Assembly: GCA_964019415.1 (NCBI GenBank)
Contig: OZ025887.1
Span: 4,600,381 to 4,664,380 of the forward strand
Direction of reading: 5' to 3'
Origin: Ianthella basta
Lineage: Eukaryota; Porifera; Demospongiae; Verongiida; Ianthellidae
DNA: 64,000 bases
Shown: piece after piece, positions 38,301 to 58,215 of the stretch
How positions within the stretch are numbered: the first letter of the stretch is position 1
Layout: each line of letters opens with the position of its first letter
The notes under the pieces: model-generated
The model's database searches: none
Seen by the model: the letters and a program-made list of their open reading frames with translations, nothing else
What the model was told of the DNA's origin: nothing
Made by a program: the position numbers and the translations under genes

Positions 38301-41300
38301 ACTTAGTAGTGTCCTAGGGGGATAGTAGTCACCATTTAGTAGTGTCCTAGGGGGATAGTAGTCACCATTTAGTAGTGTCCTAGGGGGATAGTAGTCACCA
38401 CTTAGTAGTGTCCTAGGGGGATAGTAGTCACCATTTAGTAGTGTCCTAGGGGGATAGTAGTCACCATTTAGTAGTGTCCTAGGGGGATAGTAGTCACCAC
38501 TTAGTAGTGTCCTAGGGGGATAGTAGTCACCATTTAGTAGTGTCCTAGGGGGATAGTAGTCACCACTTAGTAGTGTCCTAGGGGGATAGTAGTCACCATT
38601 CAGTAGTGTCCTAGGGGGATAGTAGTCACCACTTAGTAGTGTCCTAGGGGGATAGTAGTCACCATTTAGTAGTGTCCTAGGGGGATAGTAGTCACCACTT
38701 AGTAGTGTCCTAGGGGGATAGTAGTCACCATTCAGTAGTGTCCTAGGGGGATAGTAGTCACCACTTAGTAGTGTCCTAGGGGGATAGTAGTCACCATTTA
38801 GTAGTGTCCTAGGGGGATAGTAGTCACCATTTAGTAGTGTCCTAGGGGGATAGTAGTCACCAAGCATTTAGTAGTGTCCTAGGGGGATAGTAGTCACTAA
38901 GCATTTAGTAGTGTCCTAGGGGGATAGTAGTCACTAAGCATTTAGTAGTGTCCTAGGGGGATAGTAGTCACCATTTAGTAGTGTCCTAGGGGGATAGTAG
39001 TCACCACTTAGTAGTGTCCTAGGGGGATAGTAGTCACCAAGCATTTAGTAGTGTCCTAGGGGGATAGTAGTCACTAAGCATTTAGTAGTGTCCTAGGGGG
39101 ATAGTAGTCACCATTTAGTAGTGTCCTAGGGGGATAGTAGTCACCATTTAGTAGTGTCCTAGGGGGATAATAGTCACCACTTAGTAGTGTCCTAGGGGGA
39201 TAGTAGTCACCATTTAGTAGTGTCCTAGGGGGATAGTAGTCACCATTTAGTAGTGTCCTAGGGGGATAGTAGTCACCATTCAGTAGTGTCCTAGGGGGAT
39301 AGTAGTCACCACTTAGTAGTGTCCTAAGGGGATAGTAGTCACCACTTAGTAGTGTCCTAGGGGGATAGTAGTCACCACTTAGTAGTGTCCTAGGGGGATA
39401 GTAGTCACCACTTAGTAGTGTCCTAGGGGGATAGTAGTCACCATTCAGTAGTGTCCTAGGGGGATAATAGTCACCATTTAGTAGTGTCCTAGGGGGATAG
39501 TAGTCACTATGCATTTAGTAATGTCCTAGGGGGATAGTAGTCACCATTCAGTAGTGTCCTAGGGGGATAGTAGTCACCATTTAGTAGTGTCCTAGGGGGA
39601 TAGTAGTCACCACTTAGTAGTGTCCTAGGGGGATAGTAGTCACCATTTAGTAGTGTCCTAGGGGGATAGTAGTCACCACTTAGTAGTGTCCTAGGGGGAT
39701 AGTAGTCACCATTCAGTAGTGTCCTAGGGGGATAGTAGTCACCACTTAGTAGTGTCCTAGGGGGATAGTAGTCACCATTTAGTAGTGTCCTAGGGGGATA
39801 GTAGTCACCACTTAGTAGTGTCCTAGGGGGATAGTAGTCACCATTTAGTAGTGTCCTAGGGGGATAGTAGTCACCATTTAGTAGTGTCCTAGGGGGATAG
39901 TAGTCACCATTCAGTAGTGTCCTAGGGGGATAGTAGTCACCATTCAGTAGTGTCCTAGGGGGATAGTAGTCACCATTCAGTAGTGTCCTAGGGGGATAAT
40001 AGTCACCATTTAGTAGTGTCCTAGGGGGATAGTAGTCACCATGCATTTAGTAATGTCCTAGGGGGATAGTAGTCACCATTCAGTAGTGTCCTAGGGGGAT
40101 AGTAGTCACCATTTAGTAGTGTCCTAGGGGGATAATACTCACCATTTAGTAGTGTCCTAGGGGGATAGTAGTCACCACTTAGTAGTGTCCTAAGGGGATA
40201 GTAGTCACCACTTAGTAGTGTCCTAGGGGGATAGTAGTCACCACTTAGTAGTGTCCTAGGGGGATAGTAGTCACCACTTAGTAGTGTCCTAGGGGGATAG
40301 TAGTCACCATTTAGTAGTGTCCTAGGGGGATAGTAGTACCACTTAGTAGTGTCCTAGGGGGATAGTAGTCACCATTCAGTAGTGTCCTAGGGGGATAATA
40401 GTCACCATTTAGTAGTGTCCTAGGGGGATAGTAGTCACCATGCATTTAGTAATGTCCTAGGGGGATAGTAGTCACCATTCAGTAGTGTCCTAGGGGGATA
40501 ATAGTCACCATTTAGTAGTGTCCTAGGGGGATAATAGTCACCATTTAGTAGTGTCCTAGGGGGATAGTAGTCACCACTTAGTAGTGTCCTAGGGGAATAG
40601 TAGTCACCATTTAGTAGTGTCCTAGGGGGATAGTAGTCACCACTTAGTAGTGTCCTAGGGGGATAGTAGTCACCATTCAGTAGTGTCCTAGGGGGATAGT
40701 AGTCACCACTTAGCAGTGTCCTAGGGGGATAGTAGTCACCATTTAGTAGTGTCCTAGGGGGATAGTAGTCACCACTTAGTAGTGTCCTAGGGGGATAGTA
40801 GTCACCATTTAGTAGTGTCCTAGGGGGATAGTAGTCACCACTTAGTAGTGTCCTAGGGGGATAGTAGTCACCACTTAGTAGTGTCCTAGGGGGATAGTAG
40901 TCACCATTTAGTAGTGTCCTAGGGGGATAGTAGTCACCACTTAGTAGTGTCCTAGGGGGATAGTAGTCACCATTCAGTAGTGTCCTAGGGGGATAGTAGT
41001 CACCACTTAGTAGTGTCCTAGGGGGATAGTAGTCACCATTTAGTGGTGTCCTAGGGGAATAGTAGTCACCACTTAGTAGTGTCCTAGGGGGATAGTAGTC
41101 ACCACTTAGTAGTGTCCTAGGGGGATAGTAGTCACCATTCAGTAGTGTCCTAGGGGGATAGTAGTCACCATTCAGTAGTGTCCTAGGGGATTAGTAGTCA
41201 CCATTCAGTAGTGTCCTAGGGGGATAGTAGTCACCATTCAGTAGTGTCCTAGGGGGATAGTAGTCACCACTTAGTAGTGTCCTAGGGGGATAGTAGTCAC

Positions 41301-43253
41301 CATTTAGTAGTGTCCTAGGGGGATAGTAGTCACCACTTAGTAGTGTCCTAGGGGAATAGTAGTCACCATTTAGTAGTGTCCTAGGGGGATAGTAGTCACC
41401 ACTTAGTAGTGTCCTAGGGGGATAGTAGTCACCATTCAGTAGTGTCCTAGGGGGATAGTAGTCACCACTTAGTAGTGTCCTAGGGGGATAGTAGTCACCA
41501 CTTAGTAGTGTCCTAGGGGGATAGTAGTCACCACTTAGTAGTGTCCTAGGGGAATAGTAGTCACCATTTAGTAGTGTCCTAGGGGGATAGTAGTCACCAC
41601 TTAGTAGTGTCCTAGGGGGATAGTAGTCACCATTTAGTAGTGTCCTAGGGGGATAGTAGTCACCACTTAGTAGTGTCCTAGGGGGATAGTAGTCACCATT
41701 CAGTAGTGTCCTAGGGGGATAGTAGTCACCACTTAGTAGTGTCCTAGGGGGATAGTAGTCACCATTTAGTGGTGTCCTAGGGGAATAGTAGTCACCACTT
41801 AGTAGTGTCCTAGGGGGATAGTAGTCACCACTTAGTAGTGTCCTAGGGGGATAGTAGTCACCATTCAGTAGTGTCCTAGGGGGATAGTAGTCACCATTCA
41901 GTAGTGTCCTAGGGGATTAGTAGTCACCATTCAGTAGTGTCCTAGGGGGATAGTAGTCACCATTCAGTAGTGTCCTAGGGGGATAGTAGTCACCACTTAG
42001 TAGTGTCCTAGGGGGATAGTAGTCACCACTTAGTAGTGTCCTAGGGGGATAGTAGTCACCACTTAGTAGTGTCCTAGGGGGATAGTAGTCACCATTTAGT
42101 AGTGTCCTAGGGGGATAGTAGTCACCACTTAGTAGTGTCCTAGGGGGATAGTAGTCACCATTTAGTAGTGTCCTAGGGGGATAGTAGTCACCACTTAGTA
42201 GTGTCCTAGGGGGATAGTAGTCACCATTCAGTAGTGTCCTAGGGGGATAGTAGTCACCACTTAGTAGTGTCCTAGGGGGATAGTAGTCACCACTTAGTAG
42301 TGTCCTAGGGGGATAGTAGTCACCACTTAGTAGTGTCCTAGGGGGATAGTAGTCACCATTTAGTAGTGTCCTAGGGGGATAGTAGTACCACTTAGTAGTG
42401 TCCTAGGGGGATAGTAGTCACCATTCAGTAGTGTCCTAGGGGGATAATAGTCACCATTTAGTAGTGTCCTAGGGGGATAGTAGTCACCATGCATTTAGTA
42501 ATGTCCTAGGGGGATAGTAGTCACCATTCAGTAGTGTCCTAGGGGGATAATAGTCACCATTTAGTAGTGTCCTAGGGGGATAATAGTCACCATTTAGTAG
42601 TGTCCTAGGGGGATAGTAGTCACCACTTAGTAGTGTCCTAGGGGAATAGTAGTCACCATTTAGTAGTGTCCTAGGGGGATAGTAGTCACCACTTAGTAGT
42701 GTCCTAGGGGGATAGTAGTCACCATTCAGTAGTGTCCTAGGGGGATAGTAGTCACCACTTAGTAGTGTCCTAGGGGGATAGTAGTCACCACTTAGTAGTG
42801 TCCTAGGGGGATAGTAGTCACCACTTAGTAGTGTCCTAGGGGGATAGTAGTCACCATTTAGTAGTGTCCTAGGGGGATAGTAGTCACCACTTAGTAGTGT
42901 CCTAGGGGGATAGTAGTCACCATTCAGTAGTGTCCTAGGGGGATAGTAGTCACCACTTAGTAGTGTCCTAGGGGGATAGTAGTCACCATTTAGTGGTGTC
43001 CTAGGGGAATAGTAGTCACCACTTAGTAGTGTCCTAGGGGGATAGTAGTCACCACTTAGTAGTGTCCTAGGGGGATAGTAGTCACCATTCAGTAGTGTCC
43101 TAGGGGGATAGTAGTCACCATTCAGTAGTGTCCTAGGGGGATAGTAGTCACCATTCAGTAGTGTCCTAGGGGGATAGTAGTCACCATTCAGTAGTGTCCT
43201 AGGGGAATAGTAGTCACCATGCATTTAGTAGTGTCCTAGGGTAATAGTGCCCT
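11365..43253. repeat. 33-bp satellite array, about 960 units, with higher-order structure
   Basis: The unit is 33 bp and, read on the minus strand, encodes GDYYPPRTLLN or GDYYPPRTLLS. Units fall into three main sequence types, distinguished by CATTTAG, CATTCAG or CACTTAG. Rare units are 37 bp (carrying AAGCATTTAG or ATGCATTTAG) or 32 bp. Marker blocks repeat over kilobases: a GTATCCTAAGG unit followed by GTAGACACTATTTAG recurs near 15,910, 24,327 and 31,543 (offsets 8,417 and 7,216 bp). Open frames up to 883 codons arise because 33 is divisible by three and one frame lacks stops; I do not regard them as genes. Confidence 0.95.
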
Positions 43254-43289
43254 ATAGACGCCTATTATGTAGCTAGACCAGATACACCA

Positions 43290-43485
43290 AGGGCACCATG
43301 GATACCAAGGATACCACAGGCACCATAGACCTTCAGCACTGTAAATCAGACGCACTATTCCATGTACCTTCATGTAGTACTGTACGTATTATATACCCTA
43401 TGTATAATACTACTATTTTACTTTACGGAGACAGTGCTGAGTCAGCCTATTTCGTGGTTCTAAATTTAATGATGAGGAAATATCC
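43290..43485 (-). repeat. Right terminal inverted repeat
   Basis: Inverted counterpart of 11,012-11,205. It ends ATGAGGAAAT at 43,481, then ATCC, then the octamer. Only 66 bp separate the end of this arm from the TIM21/COA1-like start codon, so the arm probably lies within that gene's promoter or 5' leader. Confidence 0.85.
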
Positions 43486-43493
43486 CACCATCC
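43486..43493. repeat. Right copy of 8-bp target-site duplication
   Basis: CACCATCC, identical to 11,004-11,011 and in the same orientation, four bases beyond the conserved end of the right inverted repeat. Confidence 0.65.
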
Positions 43494-43551
43494 CTATAAT
43501 AGGTGATAATAAGCTTGCAGTGGGGATTTCCCCATTAGACAACAATTCAAC

Positions 43552-45356
43552 ATGGCTGCCTATTGGAGAAGCATCAGTGGGTTTCTGAAGAAAGTGAAAG
43601 TCGGCGGGTTGCGACAAGCAGTAACTTCAAGAAGAACAAGTACCGTGAATTACACGGCTATAGTCGTTGGAGGTGAATGTAGCTATGGGAGATAGCATGA
43701 AGGTATACAGAGATTTGTGCAACAGAGCGATTGCCATGTCCTAGCTGTGTTGGTTATGTACGTGCGTCGCCTGTCACGGACTGGATCTGTAGAAATAGGC
43801 AGTACCCGTTGACGTCCTTCCCAAAAACAGTGTAGTTGTCCGCGAAGTGTGGACAGTGAGTCAGAATACTACCCATCTTATTTCTCGCTGGTTCCCTCTT
43901 TAGCTGCCACGGCTGGCTACCTCGGCTACAGAGGAGCGGTGAAAGTGAAGGAACATATTCAAAGGCAGAAAGTTGGTGAGAGACGGTTTGTTTGCAAAGT
44001 ACTGTCTTACTAGAGGCAGACCAAGAGGTTGTCCTGCATGCCAGAGGCAAACGCAAAGACTTTATTCTGCCACCACTACCATAACCAGTGTGTTGTATAT
44101 CTGCGCAGGCTACTTCCTGGGTGGATTCTCCACATGCCTCTTCCTGGCCAGTGGTTTGGTGCTGGTGAGACGCTTCTCTTTCCCCTCCCCTGATAAACTC
44201 CTGGAACGTGTGATGCCCATGCTGAGGGCCAACTCAGAAGTGAGGTCCATTCTAGGTGAGCAGTCACTGCCTGGCTACCTGACCCTGTCCACCAGTCAGA
44301 AGTGGCAAATAAAATGGCAGCAGCTGGACAGGGTTGGGTACAAGACTAGAGGAGTTGTGTCTTAGTACTCAGTTTTATAGGTTTTGTGAGCTGTGGGTCT
44401 GTGTTGCACAAGGACTGCTGAACATTGGTCTCTTGGAAGAGTACAATCACAGATTCAGACATTTACAGTGTAGCTGGCCGTGCGTGGAACTGTAGTATAC
44501 GGTCATAGCACCTGCTTGAAGAAGTTTGTCTGGCTAGGCTGCACCACTGGTAGTTCTCAGCTAACCTAAACATTTGGTAAAATCAAATATTAGGCTAGTG
44601 AACTCTGAGAGAACTGCCAGTGATCCTGATTGTATACAGACCATCCCGCGTCAGACCCTCTGCATTTACTTGCCCTATCATTCAGTGAACTGGCAGTAGG
44701 AGAGGGATGTGACCATTTCCCACTCTCTTGTCTATGTATATTTGTAGGCAGCAATTTGAAGCCAGGACTGTTCAAAGCATATGCTTATGTTGGTGGCTGG
44801 TCTGTCAAAAGCATGCAGGAAATAAGGAACGCTAAGGGACCATTCCTCAGCAGATTGAGCCCAGTCCTCCGACAGCCAAGTAAGTTCAACGTACACATTG
44901 CATATATACAGTTCTCTCTCCACCTCACCCTCCACTAACTCCACATCTATGTGTGCCATACAGCTGTGTATGTGTAAGGGAGTCATAGATATTTTAGGAT
45001 CTCATCACCAATGAGTCTTCAGATCTGCCGTAACATTGGTAATTTGCATGGTGGTCATTTACTGAGTATGTAGTGTTGACTGCAATGATGATGATCTAGC
45101 GTGCTAGACAGTTTGCTTATAAAAGAGATTCTCAGCTAGTCCCATGTGTTTGCTATATGATGTAGGAACTCTACAGCTGATGTTTCAGGTCAATGGCACT
45201 CATTCCTCAGCCATGGTCAGTCTAGAGGTGCTGAGACGAACATCTGAAGGATTAAAGTTCAAGTCACTGGCAATGGACTTTGCCAATGGAGAGAGACTGT
45301 TGTTAAAGGGAACTGTAGATGATGTGGTATTTAAAGGAGTCACACGACTTAGATAG
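43552..45356 (+). CDS. TIM21/COA1-like mitochondrial inner membrane protein, 5 exons
   Basis: Predicted 220-aa protein from exons 43552-43672, 43904-43975, 44109-44255, 44748-44879 and 45166-45356. All junctions are GT-AG, all introns are phase 1, and the coding length is divisible by three. The N-terminus is basic with few acids (MAAYWRSISGFLKKVK), fitting a mitochondrial presequence. Hydrophobic segments AIVVGGAATAGYLGY and YFLGGFSTCLFLASGLVLV follow. The soluble part has the TIM21-like pattern FPSPDKLLER...SEVRSILG, then a MFQVNGTHSSAMVSLEV strand and NGERLLLKG. TIM21 couples the inner-membrane import translocase to respiratory complexes, and COA1 assists cytochrome oxidase assembly; I cannot separate the two. 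The element TIR lies directly upstream. Confidence 0.65.
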
Positions 45357-45743
45357 GCTGCTTTTAATTGTAGCTCATACTGTTTTGTGTTTGTGTTCTT
45401 GAAGCAGTTGCCCTCTATTACACACTTGTACACTTGCAGCTGTAAACGACTGATTGCTGCAGAATGTACCCTTGTGCACAATAGTGCCGGCCAGACACGC
45501 TCACCTAAGCCTATGGGTCGTAGTACAGTTGCAGACCACTTTTGCGTGTATGTAGTGCTATGTATTGCTCAGCGCATTTGACCTCTGACAATGGCGGGAG
45601 TTTTTTGACGGTTTCGCGCCACTTGCACATGACTCTGAGCATGCGCATTTAGAATTTCTGCCATCCACGTGTCCGTACCTCGTGCGCGTGTCTGCATTGG
45701 AAACGGTCTCTTGGCCTGTAGTTTCGCAGGTATTGGATACAGA
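45357..45743 (+). promoter_or_regulatory. Intergenic region upstream of RACK1
   Basis: This 387-bp gap must hold the RACK1 promoter and leader. A TTTCGCAG acceptor-like site ends at 45,729, 14 bp before the ATG, so an intron in the 5' leader is possible. No TATA box is evident. Confidence 0.35.
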
Positions 45744-46682
45744 ATGGCTGAGCCAACGGAACAGCTTAAACTAAGGGGAGTGCTCAAGGGCCATAGTGGA
45801 TGGGTCACGCAAATTGCAACTACACCCGCCAAACCGGACACAATTCTATCGTCATCACGAGACAAAACCATCATCCTTTGGGAGCTAACCAAGGATCAGA
45901 CAAACTACGGGATCCCGAAGAAGAGATTATATGGCCACAATCACTTCGTGAACGACGTGGTCATATCCAGCGATGGACAGTTCGCCCTGTCCGGATCCTG
46001 GGACAACACACTTCGGCTGTGGGACCTGAGCACTGGCAGCACGACGAGACGGTTCGTCGGACACACCGGTGACGTCCTCAGCGTCGCTTTCTCTGCCGAC
46101 AACAGGCAGATCGTCTCCGCCTCGAGAGACAAGACTATCAAGCTGTGGAACACGCTTGGCATCTGCAAGTACACCATTCAGGAGGAGAACCACTCGGAGT
46201 GGATCTCTTGCGTGCGGTTCTCCCCCAACCAGCAGAACCCTGTCATTGTTTCGTGTGGTTGGGACAAGGTCGTCAAAGTGTGGAACCTCACCAACTGCAA
46301 GCTCAAAACAAACCACTACGGGCACAATGGCTACATCAACTGCCTCACAGTTTCCCCCGATGGGTCCCTCTGTGCATCTGGGGGTAAGGACGGCAACGCG
46401 ATGCTGTGGGACCTCAATGAGGGGAAGCACTTGTACACACTGAGTGGCGGAGAGATTATCAATGCTCTGGTCTTCAGCCCCAACCGATACTGGCTATGTG
46501 CCGCTGCTGGAGCCTCCATAAAGATATGGGATCTTGAGAGCAAGTCGCTCGTGGATGAAATCAAGCCGGAGACCAGCCAGGTTGTCAACTGCATGTCCCT
46601 GGCCTGGAGCAGTGATGGCCAGACCCTCTTCGCAGGCTACACAGACAATGATATCCGAGTGTATGATGTGGTTGCCTTGTAA
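45744..46682 (+). CDS. RACK1: RACK1, seven-WD40 ribosome-associated scaffold
   Basis: 312 aa starting [17 protein letters not shown], close to the usual ~317. Seven WD40 repeats form a beta-propeller. Repeats end in WEL, WDL, WNT, WNL, WDL, WDL and a final IRVYDV blade, with GH dipeptides before most blades ([24 protein letters not shown]). RACK1 binds the head of the 40S subunit and scaffolds protein kinase C and other signalling proteins. The frame is open 25 codons upstream, but the MAEPTEQ start matches the family. The coding region has no introns, which is unusual for an animal RACK1, yet the frame is intact and there is no poly-A tract or direct repeat marking a retrocopy. A signal ATTAAA lies at 46,743. 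Confidence 0.95.
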   Translation: MAEPTEQLKLRGVLKGHSGWVTQIATTPAKPDTILSSSRDKTIILWELTKDQTNYGIPKKRLYGHNHFVNDVVISSDGQFALSGSWDNTLRLWDLSTGSTTRRFVGHTGDVLSVAFSADNRQIVSASRDKTIKLWNTLGICKYTIQEENHSEWISCVRFSPNQQNPVIVSCGWDKVVKVWNLTNCKLKTNHYGHNGYINCLTVSPDGSLCASGGKDGNAMLWDLNEGKHLYTLSGGEIINALVFSPNRYWLCAAAGASIKIWDLESKSLVDEIKPETSQVVNCMSLAWSSDGQTLFAGYTDNDIRVYDVVAL

Positions 46683-46742
46683 CTGAGAAATTAAGATTCT
46701 TCATTGTAATTTTTCTCAGTCCTTGTCATTCGTGCCTGGTTT

Positions 46743-46748
46743 ATTAAA
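46743..46748 (+). terminator. Polyadenylation signal ATTAAA for RACK1
   Basis: ATTAAA, 61 bp after the RACK1 stop codon. It is the common variant of the hexamer, and the next gene starts only 128 bp further on. Confidence 0.6.
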
Positions 46749-46875
46749 GTTGTGAAATTTCCCTAGCTGCTGTTCGATACGCGGTTTTTACGGGTGCTTG
46801 ATCCATGAACGTGCACGGCCTAGGCCATCAGACGATTGCGCAACTATTAGCTGACCACGTGGTGCAGTGTCCCAG

Positions 46876-57592
<10,717 letters not shown>

Positions 57593-58215
57593 ACTTTAAC
57601 ACATTTGATGTTTTGCTACAGTGATGCAGTGTTACCGTCTCATTCCATGTCATTGTACAGTATGTAGCCATTGTAACATCCAGTGATTCACCCAACTTCA
57701 TTGTGTGTGGTCACACTCGGTGTCTCCTGTTTTCAACAGTGGGTGTCAAGTGATGTCACATGATGTCATATGATTAGACCAATGAGCTTCTACAGCACAC
57801 ATAGTATGGTGCCATGTGATGTAATATGATGTCATGTATTGTGCTGCGCATGAAACAGAAACACTCTTTCTTTGCTTTATGGTCAATGATCTGTGTTGGC
57901 ACCACTGGATATCAAGAAAGCTAGTTACTTGGCTTGCCTTATGCAGCACTGCCTCCCCTTTCAACTTTCCAAGAAATGATGCAATAGTGTGTGAGAGTGT
58001 TTATGTGTGGGGGATGCGGAGTGGGTCACCGTGCAGAATGGAAAGCTTAGTGTACATTTTCAGAGTACACAGTGCACTTTCAAAATGGTCGCTAGACTTG
58101 GTCCTTCCCAAAATTGGGCATAGTGTCACTGTTGCTGTACACAGCTCTGGAGTTCACCAGTGTCAGAAACGAGGTATAGAGTGTTCTCCAATTTTGGAGC
58201 TTGTGTGTGTGTATC
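57593..58215 (+). other. Intergenic region with TGATGTCA-like cluster
   Basis: No gene is visible. Between 57,750 and 57,836 the phrases TGATGTCACATGATGTCAT and TGATGTAATATGATGTCAT repeat. These resemble bZIP-type sites and lie 380-470 bp upstream of the next start codon, so they could be promoter elements or a small local repeat. Confidence 0.35.

Larger units (their letters stand above)
11012..43485. mobile_element. Giant TIR-bounded element filled with 33-bp satellite
   Basis: The block is bounded by ~190-bp inverted repeats and by the octamer CACCATCC as a direct repeat. Between the arms are only a short GGCACCACAGACACCAT-type minisatellite and the 33-bp array. There is no transposase, so it would be non-autonomous. 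An 8-bp target duplication is typical of hAT and some other cut-and-paste superfamilies, but the TIR ends do not let me assign one. The alternative is an inverted duplication that captured a satellite; the symmetric octamer argues against it. Confidence 0.65.

Noticed and set aside
11427..43224. Many long minus-strand ORFs of GDYYPPRTLLN/S repeats, up to 883 codons
   Set aside because: They follow directly from a 33-bp unit with one stop-free frame. Their starts and stops are set by sporadic 37-bp and 32-bp units, there is no non-repeat sequence in them, and the same units run on outside each ORF.
11365..43253. CRISPR array
   Set aside because: Units are head-to-tail without unique spacers and the context is animal nuclear DNA.
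11365..43253. G-quadruplex array from the GGGGG run in each unit
   Set aside because: G-runs are 28 bases apart and single per unit, too far for ordinary quadruplex loops.
45927..46594. Alternative-frame and antisense ORFs over RACK1
   Set aside because: RACK1 is unambiguous in its own frame; the others are composition shadows.
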